Virus record (IMG/VR): IMGVR_UViG_3300042301_001235 | Coordinates: 1 to 36,254 of that record | Origin: a virus | Strand: one strand, 5' to 3' | DNA: 36,254 nucleotides | Made by a program: the position numbers and the translations under genes | Notes under the pieces: generated by a model | What the model was told of the DNA's origin: nothing | The model's database searches: none | What the model saw: only the letters and a program-made list of their open reading frames with translations | In this document: piece after piece, positions 25,270 through 33,565 of the stretch | How positions within the stretch are numbered: position 1 is the first letter of the stretch | How the letters are laid out: every line of letters begins with the position of its first letter

Positions 25270-28055
25270 TAATCCAATTGTTTCCATGCACTATTTAAGT
25301 AGCAATATATATGCTCATCTGCGCCAGATCCTGAAACTTTAATATGGCCAGACGAAAATGGATTAGGTGCACCGTATAGAGCTTCATTTCTTATTACTAA
25401 ACCAAGTGGAAATTGTGGACTTAATGTATCATAACTAGATACTGTTTGTATTTTCCAATCATTTGTACTTTGTGCTAAAAATACACGATTACCTGTATTT
25501 ACTTTAAATGTATTTGAATAAGATGACGTGCCTATAGTATATGTTTGAAATGCAGGAAATATCCAATCATCTGTATCTGATGAAATTCGACTATCTAATG
25601 CATTAGGTGATGGAAAAAAAATTGGAGTTGCATTTCTAGAAATATAATTTGTACCTGCAGATTCTATAACTATAAATGTTGCATAATTCTGCCAGTCGGC
25701 GTATGTCGGCGTATGTATATTTATAGCTCCAATTGGATATGATAAACTTACATTAATACGTATAAACATTGCCGGACCAATACCAACAGTTGCTGGATCA
25801 TATGATCCGGTTAAATTTAATGCATAATACGGGTTGCTGCCTGCGTCTATATATGTGCTTAAATTATTAAGGCTGCTATCGATTATTACAGCACGAAATT
25901 GATATAAATCTGCTAAATTAACACCTCGAAATTCGCCATCTGACGCTGTTATGTTTCCCTGTGCATCTAAATGAAAATTAGATGCAGAAATTTCAATATT
26001 TCCATTAGCACCACTAATAAACGTTGATGACGGATTACCAAAGAAAAATTTATCTGTTCGAACATCTATTTCAGAATCTGTAGTTGAATATCTAAAATAA
26101 CTTGAAGTATTTGCATAAAGTTCTAATCCAACGCCGCTGTATGCTGCGCCGCCTTTTGTTCCTGCGCTTCCTGGTAATGCTGATCCAGACCAAAGTAAAA
26201 ATCCTGGAAAACCTGCAGCAAATCCTTCATATCCCAATGATCTAACAAATCCTGAATTTGGATATCCGCTAATTGCAACACCACTATTTAATGAATCTGC
26301 AACATATAAAGATCCAGTAAGCATTGAATAATTACCATCGATATATCGATTTCCACCTTCCCAATCTTTGTTATAAACATATGATACTTGTTTGCTTTTT
26401 TCACCATTTACATTATAATATTCTACTTTAAATGAAATTTGATTTCCAATTTTGTGAGTAGTATTAATTAGTGTTTTTAATCTAGTATAATCTGGAGTAT
26501 ATCCTGTTTCGTTATCAGTTGTTGTTCGTACATCTGCAATTTGCCATTCTCCATCTTCTACTACAACAAGCAAAATTCCTGTACCTGAATAGTCTGCTTC
26601 AAAATTAAATACATAGTCATCAAATCGTTGATTATCTGATGTTACAATTATTTCGCCAATTCGTTTTCCAAATTCGCTAGGAAATTCTTGATTAAAATAA
26701 TCAGTTGGATCTTGATAAAAACTACTACCTGATAGATATATTGATAGTTTAGGGTTGTTTACGCTGTTTCTAGTACCTAATGCATCAATTGTAACTTTGT
26801 ATGATGCATTGGCTTTAAAAATGCCTTTATATGCAGATTTAATTTGAGCAACTTGTACTGAATTTTTATTTGTAATATCAATTGAACTAGAAATTAACAT
26901 TGCATTTGCTAATGATGCTGTAGTCCAAGTTAACGTAGTTGGTGTTATTTCTATGCCATTTTGATATGTATGTGCATCCCAATATGCATTGATAATACTT
27001 TGTGATGTAAATGTTCCTATCGATTTATCAGGATATAATGATGATGTACTAGTTATAAATAATTCAATTTCATCTAGTTCTACATCATTAACCAATTCCC
27101 ATGTTCCGACAGTACCGTTATTATTTGTAAATACTTTGATTCTAGAAACATCTCCAGTTGCAGGTTGTAAATTTGATATTTGTATAAATGCAAACGATTG
27201 CGAATTTTCTGTTTCTACATATGTTGGTGTTGCTTCATATGATATTGAATATGATGAAAATAAAAATTCAGTGTAAATGTGAGGATAAATACTTTGGCTA
27301 CTATATACTGTATATTCTGTATCTAACAAGGCTGTTGTTGGACTTAATATCTTTTTTATCGAAGATACATACGCCGTCGTAGGAATTGTATAATTAGGTG
27401 TTGGAGTTGGTGAAACTGGAGTAGATACAGTTATTGTACCTGATGTCATATCATTAATAAATTCACCACCAGCTATTTCGATTGCAGGTTGATTATTATA
27501 ATAAAAATATCGTACGCTTCCCGTATTGTATGTTGGAAATTGAGTGGTATTTGGATATCTTCTATCTAATTGTACCCCTATAATTTCTTCAACAGTTACA
27601 TCCGGAATAGTTTCAAAAATAATTTCTGATATGTTCGATACATTTGGGTTTACTGGAACTGATCTAGACCATCTAATATTAGTACGACCTTTCCATTCTT
27701 GCGGTACTGGCTGATTGTTAATAACTTCAGCTTCTGCAACTAATGTAATCGTACAATCACCTGGAGATGAATCTTCATAAATAAAAATTGAAATTACTCG
27801 CGATTTATCATCATCAATAAAATCAACAACTTCAGTATAGATTGGATCGCCATTATAATCTAATACTTCAATTCCTAAAGTTCCGCCTACATGTAAATTA
27901 GTTGGATGTCCTCGAAGTTTAAATAAATTTTTTCCAGCAGTTAATCTAGTAGGAAATTCAGTAATTTGAAAATAATCAGGCGATGTTAATGATGTATCTT
28001 CAAAATATACTGGCGTAAATTGTAAACCTTTATAAACTGCTTCTTTACGTTCCAT
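25269..28055 (-). CDS. Large virion protein, probable tail/baseplate or fibre component (928 aa)
   Basis: A long beta-rich protein. The N-terminal 130 residues (YFQITEFPTRLTAGKNLFKL, LGIEVLDYNGDPIYTEV, VISIFIYEDSSPGDCTITLV) form an immunoglobulin-like segment seen at the start of large virion proteins of T4-related environmental phages. The middle has several beta-sandwich-like regions and the C-terminal 300 residues are rich in Ser, Tyr and Asn, ending GSGADEHIYCYLNSAWKQLD. A NIEISASNFHLDAQGNITASDG segment (about 715-740) is typical of fibre stems. There are no enzyme motifs. It stands between recombination genes and the fusion enzyme, apart from the other fibre genes, so its place in the particle is uncertain. 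Confidence 0.65.
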   Translation of the reverse strand: MERKEAVYKGLQFTPVYFEDTSLTSPDYFQITEFPTRLTAGKNLFKLRGHPTNLHVGGTLGIEVLDYNGDPIYTEVVDFIDDDKSRVISIFIYEDSSPGDCTITLVAEAEVINNQPVPQEWKGRTNIRWSRSVPVNPNVSNISEIIFETIPDVTVEEIIGVQLDRRYPNTTQFPTYNTGSVRYFYYNNQPAIEIAGGEFINDMTSGTITVSTPVSPTPTPNYTIPTTAYVSSIKKILSPTTALLDTEYTVYSSQSIYPHIYTEFLFSSYSISYEATPTYVETENSQSFAFIQISNLQPATGDVSRIKVFTNNNGTVGTWELVNDVELDEIELFITSTSSLYPDKSIGTFTSQSIINAYWDAHTYQNGIEITPTTLTWTTASLANAMLISSSIDITNKNSVQVAQIKSAYKGIFKANASYKVTIDALGTRNSVNNPKLSIYLSGSSFYQDPTDYFNQEFPSEFGKRIGEIIVTSDNQRFDDYVFNFEADYSGTGILLVVVEDGEWQIADVRTTTDNETGYTPDYTRLKTLINTTHKIGNQISFKVEYYNVNGEKSKQVSYVYNKDWEGGNRYIDGNYSMLTGSLYVADSLNSGVAISGYPNSGFVRSLGYEGFAAGFPGFLLWSGSALPGSAGTKGGAAYSGVGLELYANTSSYFRYSTTDSEIDVRTDKFFFGNPSSTFISGANGNIEISASNFHLDAQGNITASDGEFRGVNLADLYQFRAVIIDSSLNNLSTYIDAGSNPYYALNLTGSYDPATVGIGPAMFIRINVSLSYPIGAINIHTPTYADWQNYATFIVIESAGTNYISRNATPIFFPSPNALDSRISSDTDDWIFPAFQTYTIGTSSYSNTFKVNTGNRVFLAQSTNDWKIQTVSSYDTLSPQFPLGLVIRNEALYGAPNPFSSGHIKVSGSGADEHIYCYLNSAWKQLD

Positions 28056-28074
28056 TCGTGAATATCTTTTTTAT

Positions 28075-28082
28075 ATAAATAT
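28075..28082 (-). promoter_or_regulatory. ATATTTAT motif before the 928-aa virion gene
   Basis: It overlaps the TAA of the SbcD-SbcC gene by one base and ends 19 nt before the ATG. This copy could switch from recombination-gene to virion-gene expression. Confidence 0.5.
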
Positions 28083-31000
28083 TACGTATGAGATATCTTG
28101 CTAAATCCGTTTGTTTTGTTTACTTCAATTAAATTATCTACCATATCTCGCATTGAATCTACGTGTGATATGATAATTGAAAAATCAAATTTAGTTCGAA
28201 AATAATCAAATAAGTTTACTACTGATGAAATGTGCTCTGCATCTAATGAACCCCAACCTTCATCGATTGCAATAAAATTAGGACGAGGCAATGCCGAAAC
28301 ATTGATAAGTGCTATGCGAATTGCTAATGATGAAATAAAACGTTCCATACCAGACGTTAATTCTAATGGCCAATAGTTATCTTCATCATAAATGATATAT
28401 CCGTTAATATTTTTGCCATCAGTATTTAATACCATGTTAAAATCAACAATCTGATTAAGTACATTGTTTATTTCAGATTCAATTTTAGGAACAGCTTTTG
28501 AAATTAATTCATACGGAATACCATCTCGTTTAACTGATTCTAAATAATATCCATAAGCCTTATATTCAGTTTCTAATTGACGATAACGATCCAATTGTTC
28601 TATTGCAGCACCTTTATTTGTTTTTGCAACTTCAATTGCACCAAAGAGTGATTTGATTTGTTCTTGTATGTTTTTTATTTGATCTGAACATGTTGCAATT
28701 TGTTGTTTACATTCATTGATTTGCGTATCAACATGTTGATTATGTGTAATTGCTGTTTCATTTTTGCGAAATGATTCTTGACGTTCTACGGTAGTTTCTA
28801 ATTCAGATTCTCGAGTTTGTAAATCACTTTCTAATATTTGCAATTGTAATTCATTTCGTTCTAACGTAATTTTTTTAGTTGCAATAGTATTTTTAAGTTT
28901 ATTATATTGAGTTTCTAATTCAAATACTGGTTTTAATGATTCTAATTCTGTATTAAGATCTTCAATGCGTTGTTGTAAATCGTTTAATATTGTTCGATCC
29001 GTTTCAATTGTATTTTGTGCCTCGATTGCATTTTGAACGAAAACGTTAGATGTACAGTATTTGCAGTTTGGATCATATTCGTGAGATTCAAGATGTTTAA
29101 TTTTTTCTTGTTTTCCATTTACGATTTCCTTTTGTTGTCGATATTTTTGTAAAAGTGTGTTAACTGAATGTTCTGTTTTTGTGTAGTGTGTTGTTTTTGT
29201 TGTAATATCATCAACATCAAATTGAGTTAATTGTTCTTCTTGAGTTTCAATTTCTGTAGTTAATGTTTCTAATGCTTGTTCTGCCGTTTCAATGTCTTGT
29301 TGAATTGATTCAATCGTAGCAATTAAATCTTGTTCTTGACGTTGCAATTCATTGATGTTTGGTCCATCGTATGTAGTTGGAAGTTTTGTTTCAATCAAAG
29401 AAACAATTTGTTCTTGAAGACTGTTTCTCGCGTCTTGTTGCGTATCTTCTTGTTGTTCTAAAGAAATAATATTGTCTTGATTCTCTGAAATAATTGCATC
29501 AGCTTGAACAATGATTTCAGCAAAATCTGTTTTCTTATAATCTTTTAAACGACCCGATGTTTCTTTGATTTCATCTGCTGCAAGCTGATAAAGTTGTTCA
29601 AACACTGTAATATCTAAAAATTGTGATAATAAGTCTTTGCGTTCTTTTTGTGACTTTTCAATAAAATTGTTGTTGTCAGCTTGAAGTGAAAATGCAGTTA
29701 AAATAAAATCATCATATGTGCCTAAATAGCGACGAATGTTTTTATTTGTTTCACTGCGTTCTTCTCCGTTTAAATTTTCTGAATCAGTATAAAATTCTAC
29801 ATCAACTTTAACGTGCGATTCTTTCTTTTTATTTTGAGTACCTCGTCGTTCTATGGTATACATAACACCATTCATTTCAAAACGAAATACACCACGGAAC
29901 CATGTTTTCTTATTATTTAAAACTTCATTTGCTTTGCTTGTTTTGCTACATTTATCAAATATAGTATAAGTAATTGCATCAAGCAAACTAGATTTTCCAG
30001 ATGTATTTGCGGCAAATAAACCACATACATCAGATAAATTTTCAAAATTTAAAACATTGCCTTCGCCATATGAAAACATGTTGTCAAATTCAAATGATAC
30101 AGGATGCCATGTTGTATGACGAATTGATTCTACTGCAGGTAATTTTGAATTAATTGTGCGATTGATATGTCGAATTGCATCAACTTCTTCTGCAGTTGCT
30201 TGTGGAAAATTCGAATCAATATAATCTGTTAATAATGTATTTTGATATTCAACATCGCGTACATTTCCAATAGCTAAACTAGATGATGTTGAAGTTGCAG
30301 CACTACCAATTGTTCTTTGAATTGTAATATCTTCTACATCATATTTTTTACGAATTGCAGCAATAAGTTTTTTCATATCTGCTGCACTCGTTTCATTAAA
30401 TTTAATACGAACCCGAGGACGTTGTGGCATTCGAGCTGGTGCGTTAATGATTGTAGCTCCTTGAGTTTCGATAGTTACATAACCATATTCATTGTGTATT
30501 TCATGAAACTCTGCACTGCGTTGTTCTACGTCCCAAACCAATATTCCATGAATCAATGCTTCGCCATGATTTTGTTGAATCAATGAACCTGGATATGCAA
30601 CTGTCTTTGCATCATCTAAGAATTGTGCTGGCTTATGTATATCACCTAACAACGTAATGTCATGTCCTTCAAACAAATCAACACCTACATGTTCATTTGA
30701 TATTTGATATCCAATATCCGTTTTAGCAGTATTAACAGCACCATGGTGCAATGCAATTTTATATGGAGCGTCAAAATCTTTTGCTCGAATATAATCTGCA
30801 GGTGTTTTATCAACTGCCATATGATTCCATGTTATGCCGCCAAATTCAAACAAACCATTATCTTTGATAAAATGAATGTTAGGATTCTTAATAACATCTA
30901 ATACTGGAGATATTGCATCAATCCTGTGCATGTTATTTAGATTCATATCATGATTACCTAAAATAACAATTGTAGGAATTGTAAAACCATTAAAGAAATC

Positions 31001-31228
31001 TACAAGCATTTGAACTAGCTCCGGAGACATATCTAATTTGCTATGCACAATATCACCAGTAACTACTGCAACACTATTTCCTGTTGCATGCGTTTCAATA
31101 TGATCAAATAATGTTTTAAATACTTGTCGGTATTCTCGATGACGTTTTAATGTACGTATATGTACATCGGAAATATGAAAAATTTTGTCAATTTTTTCTA
31201 AAGGAGAATCTATTTGTTTTATGTCCAT
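28082..31228 (-). CDS. gp47-gp46: Single-chain SbcD-SbcC (gp47-gp46) nuclease-ATPase
   Basis: A 1048-aa fusion of the two subunits of the Mre11-Rad50-type recombination nuclease. The phosphoesterase half has DVH (21-23), GD (58-59), GNHD (91-94), HHG (161-163) and GDIH (195-198). The ATPase half starts near residue 375 with Walker A FAANTSGKSS (405-414). Two long coiled-coil arms meet at a CKYC zinc hook (C722, C725). The signature is LTSGMERF (from 957) and Walker B ends in IDEGWGSLD (D989, E990). In T4 these are separate gene products that resect ends for recombination-driven replication. The fused start overlaps the primase end by 10 nt. Confidence 0.9.
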   Translation of the reverse strand: MDIKQIDSPLEKIDKIFHISDVHIRTLKRHREYRQVFKTLFDHIETHATGNSVAVVTGDIVHSKLDMSPELVQMLVDFFNGFTIPTIVILGNHDMNLNNMHRIDAISPVLDVIKNPNIHFIKDNGLFEFGGITWNHMAVDKTPADYIRAKDFDAPYKIALHHGAVNTAKTDIGYQISNEHVGVDLFEGHDITLLGDIHKPAQFLDDAKTVAYPGSLIQQNHGEALIHGILVWDVEQRSAEFHEIHNEYGYVTIETQGATIINAPARMPQRPRVRIKFNETSAADMKKLIAAIRKKYDVEDITIQRTIGSAATSTSSSLAIGNVRDVEYQNTLLTDYIDSNFPQATAEEVDAIRHINRTINSKLPAVESIRHTTWHPVSFEFDNMFSYGEGNVLNFENLSDVCGLFAANTSGKSSLLDAITYTIFDKCSKTSKANEVLNNKKTWFRGVFRFEMNGVMYTIERRGTQNKKKESHVKVDVEFYTDSENLNGEERSETNKNIRRYLGTYDDFILTAFSLQADNNNFIEKSQKERKDLLSQFLDITVFEQLYQLAADEIKETSGRLKDYKKTDFAEIIVQADAIISENQDNIISLEQQEDTQQDARNSLQEQIVSLIETKLPTTYDGPNINELQRQEQDLIATIESIQQDIETAEQALETLTTEIETQEEQLTQFDVDDITTKTTHYTKTEHSVNTLLQKYRQQKEIVNGKQEKIKHLESHEYDPNCKYCTSNVFVQNAIEAQNTIETDRTILNDLQQRIEDLNTELESLKPVFELETQYNKLKNTIATKKITLERNELQLQILESDLQTRESELETTVERQESFRKNETAITHNQHVDTQINECKQQIATCSDQIKNIQEQIKSLFGAIEVAKTNKGAAIEQLDRYRQLETEYKAYGYYLESVKRDGIPYELISKAVPKIESEINNVLNQIVDFNMVLNTDGKNINGYIIYDEDNYWPLELTSGMERFISSLAIRIALINVSALPRPNFIAIDEGWGSLDAEHISSVVNLFDYFRTKFDFSIIISHVDSMRDMVDNLIEVNKTNGFSKISHT

Positions 31229-32160
31229 AACATGTCCATTTTAAGTGCCATGATGCGCTCAAAAGTTAATATATCAGTATTGTTGATAATTTCTGTAATT
31301 TGTTCAAAACCTAATTCCGATGCATCCGCATCTTCAAGTCGTATAAAATAAACATTCAATCCTTCTGCCATGAAACGTTCTGCAATTTGTATTGCATTTC
31401 GAAGTGCATCGGCATCTAAGCAAATATAGATATCGCGTACGCGTTTTTCGATGATTTTCTTTTGTAATGCAGGTTGAATAATTTTACCAAATAATGGAAT
31501 TGCGTTGCGTTTAATTGCAATTGCATCAAATGAACCTTCACAAAGAATGATTGGTTGTGACCAATTTATTGTTAAATCAAATCCAATGATATCTTTTGAA
31601 ATTTTAGGATTTTTATGTTTTTGTTTGTCTGCTCGATAATACGCTCTTGATACAAAATAATTTAATTGTCCGGTATCATCATAACTAGGAATAATTATTT
31701 TGCCAGAATATTCACCATGTTCGCAATAACCAATTCGATACTTTAAAATATCTAACATGGTTACTCCACGTTGTTTTAAATAATGAATTGCATTTCTATA
31801 ATCAGGTGTTGTTTTTGCAATCCATAATGGAGCATAATGTTCTGGCAATGCAATTGCAGTAACTGTTTTTGTTTCAGTGGTATTGCGATATCGAGATGTT
31901 TCAATTATTTTTGCTAGCTGTTCAAACCGTTCTTTAGGCAATCCCATTTGTTTAAACAAACTAGATATAGTACGGCCTTTTTTATCAGATATCCAACAAT
32001 GCCATGGATTTTCTCCGTTGTGGTTAGTATTGATATCAATTTCTAACTTAGGTTTGTAATGTGAAGTAAATGGAGAAAAGAATGCAATATTATTACCTGA
32101 AGTAGATTTACCTTTACCTAAAACAGATTCTAATAATTGTAACAGTTTAAGATTCTTCAC
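31219..32160 (-). CDS. gp61: DNA primase with TOPRIM domain, gp61-like
   Basis: A 313-aa primase. The TOPRIM core has IILCEGSFDA (E208) and IYICLDADALRNA (D249, D251). The N-terminal zinc region is eroded. Where the family usually has CPxC, this protein has SPFTSHYKPKLEIDI (29-43), and the usual CWxC is CWISD (55-59), so most metal ligands are gone. The first codon is GTG at 32160 with no clear Shine-Dalgarno, and no early in-frame ATG replaces it. In T4-type replication gp61 makes primers with the gp41 helicase. The start MKNLKLLQLLE resembles the leader peptides seen elsewhere here, though a packaged primase would be surprising. Confidence 0.82.
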   Translation of the reverse strand: MKNLKLLQLLESVLGKGKSTSGNNIAFFSPFTSHYKPKLEIDINTNHNGENPWHCWISDKKGRTISSLFKQMGLPKERFEQLAKIIETSRYRNTTETKTVTAIALPEHYAPLWIAKTTPDYRNAIHYLKQRGVTMLDILKYRIGYCEHGEYSGKIIIPSYDDTGQLNYFVSRAYYRADKQKHKNPKISKDIIGFDLTINWSQPIILCEGSFDAIAIKRNAIPLFGKIIQPALQKKIIEKRVRDIYICLDADALRNAIQIAERFMAEGLNVYFIRLEDADASELGFEQITEIINNTDILTFERIMALKMDMLWT

Positions 32161-32338
32161 AATTATAATATAAAGAAATTCTGTAAGGAATCCAATTAAT
32201 ATTAATTAATAATATATTGTTAAGCACATACATTTCATTACTGGCTTAACGATTGAATCAATAAATTCTTCAATCTATTAATAAAATAAATTTCATTAAT
32301 TTTCATGAATATATTATTTTTTTTTCAAAAAACAAACC
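32161..32338 (-). other. 178-nt AT-rich gap with two abutting hairpins
   Basis: This is one of the two longest gene-free stretches in the window. It contains GTTAAGC (32219-32225) pairing with GCTTAAC (32244-32250), directly followed by GATTGAA (32251-32257) pairing with TTCAATC (32269-32275). A 14-nt palindrome AATTAATATTAATT lies at 32194-32207. No T-run follows the stems, so they are not simple terminators. A 22-codon frame (32238-32306) is too short to accept. It may hold the primase promoter, an RNA structure or an RNA-processing site. Confidence 0.5.
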
Positions 32339-32821
32339 TTATTTAAAGAAACGTTTAACATCAACTGCTTCTTCGCCTCGTTTTATGCATTCTGCCATCC
32401 ATTCTGCAGGAATTTCTTTTTTTGCAACATGAACGATTCCTAACTTACGAGCATATGCTTCATACGTCGTTGGAGATGTTTTTGACAATTTTTGATTAGG
32501 ATTTTGAAACACCATTCGTATATCAATTCCAGGATTTGATTGCAATACGTGTTTCATTTTAGTACGATCTGCAGTAGTCCAACGTCCTTTTGTTTCAATA
32601 TACATAGTAGCTCCATTGCGTTTTGTAAACACAAAATCCGGGGTATATTTTGCTTTGCGCTCTGGCACAACGTAATTTAATGTTTCTGCTTCGTAACGAA
32701 GTTCATATTCGGTTTGTTTGATTTGTTCAGATACGGTTAATTCTAATCCTGATTTATAACCATGTTTAAGTGCATTAGCTCGTTTAGAATTTCCCGAACT
32801 ATGAAAGTGATTTTTTCTCAT
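32339..32821 (-). CDS. Endonuclease I-like Holliday-junction resolvase
   Basis: A 160-aa nuclease of the T7 endonuclease I type (PD-(D/E)xK fold). The expected active-site pattern is present: E27 in GLELTVSEQ, D62 in YTPDF, and E76 plus K78 in YIETKGRW. The N-terminal basic stretch (KRANALKHGYKSG) could contact DNA. Such enzymes cut branched DNA to clear junctions before packaging, the role of gp49 in T4, which this gene could replace. It is close to the primase and SbcD-SbcC genes, and its start lies 9 nt after the stop of the M15-like gene. Confidence 0.8.
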   Translation of the reverse strand: MRKNHFHSSGNSKRANALKHGYKSGLELTVSEQIKQTEYELRYEAETLNYVVPERKAKYTPDFVFTKRNGATMYIETKGRWTTADRTKMKHVLQSNPGIDIRMVFQNPNQKLSKTSPTTYEAYARKLGIVHVAKKEIPAEWMAECIKRGEEAVDVKRFFK

Positions 32822-32830
32822 AACATTTTT

Positions 32831-33565
32831 TTAAAAGTATATCCATTTAAAGTTATATGTTTTTGTAGTATATGAAGATCCATTATTTTTATAAAATATA
32901 ACATCATATTTTTCATTTTTTTTATTTTTAATATCCGAACTAATTAACTCAATTAACTGGCTTAAAGTTTTCATGTTTTGTTTGTTTTTTTCATCAACAA
33001 CACGATTCCAAAAATTAAATCTCCAAACATACTTATTAAATTCGTCTATCAAAAAATTTGATGCACCGGTTTCGTCATCATTAATTAAACTAGTATATGG
33101 TGAAAAATATTTTTTTGGATTTTTTGTTATCATGTTATAAAAACGATCAAATATAATTTCCAATTTAGCATTAACATATAAATCATATACTGGTTTAGTT
33201 CCCGTAATAAAATCTACATGTACATGATCTGTATGTGGATTTGGTCCTGTATAATTTTGTTCACTGAATGAAGGCGCCGAATATATTTTTCTGTTATAAA
33301 TAATATATTGTACGTTTAATTTTTTACCATGTTTGATTAAAAAATTTTTTAAAGCTTCCATTGTTGATTTAGAACCAGACCAATCCCATGCATTTCCATA
33401 TGCATGCTGCGATAATTTATCAGATCCTGCAATAGTTCGATAATTATATCCACCAATCGTTGACCATTTATTTGCTGCAAATTGTGGCTGAGCTAATACG
33501 AACTTTTTACAGAATAATGCATTTTCTGTATAAGTCGACTCCGTTAACATATGTTTTAATTTCAT
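32831..33565 (-). CDS. M15-like peptidoglycan peptidase with capsid-targeting-like leader
   Basis: A 244-aa protein whose residues 35-120 show the VanY/M15 metallopeptidase pattern. It has SQHAYGNAWDW (H54 and D61 as metal ligands) and HTDHVHVDF (H114 and H116). The C-terminal half is Lys/Asn/Tyr-rich and not recognised. The leader MKLKHMLTE ends in L-x-E followed by Ser, matching the start of the 178-aa protein. The start overlaps the 606-aa stop as ATGA, so translation is coupled. It could act as an endolysin or as a virion-borne wall-cutting enzyme; there is no signal peptide. The leader favours packaging, but this is inference. Confidence 0.72.
   Translation of the reverse strand: MKLKHMLTESTYTENALFCKKFVLAQPQFAANKWSTIGGYNYRTIAGSDKLSQHAYGNAWDWSGSKSTMEALKNFLIKHGKKLNVQYIIYNRKIYSAPSFSEQNYTGPNPHTDHVHVDFITGTKPVYDLYVNAKLEIIFDRFYNMITKNPKKYFSPYTSLINDDETGASNFLIDEFNKYVWRFNFWNRVVDEKNKQNMKTLSQLIELISSDIKNKKNEKYDVIFYKNNGSSYTTKTYNFKWIYF

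Noticed and set aside
32162-32167. TATAAT as a sigma-70 promoter for the primase
   Set aside because: It lies one base before the GTG start, leaving no room for a leader, and no good -35 element is present.
32238-32306. 22-codon open frame in the gap before the primase
   Set aside because: It is too short, has no ribosome site, and overlaps the hairpins; it could be chance in AT-rich DNA.
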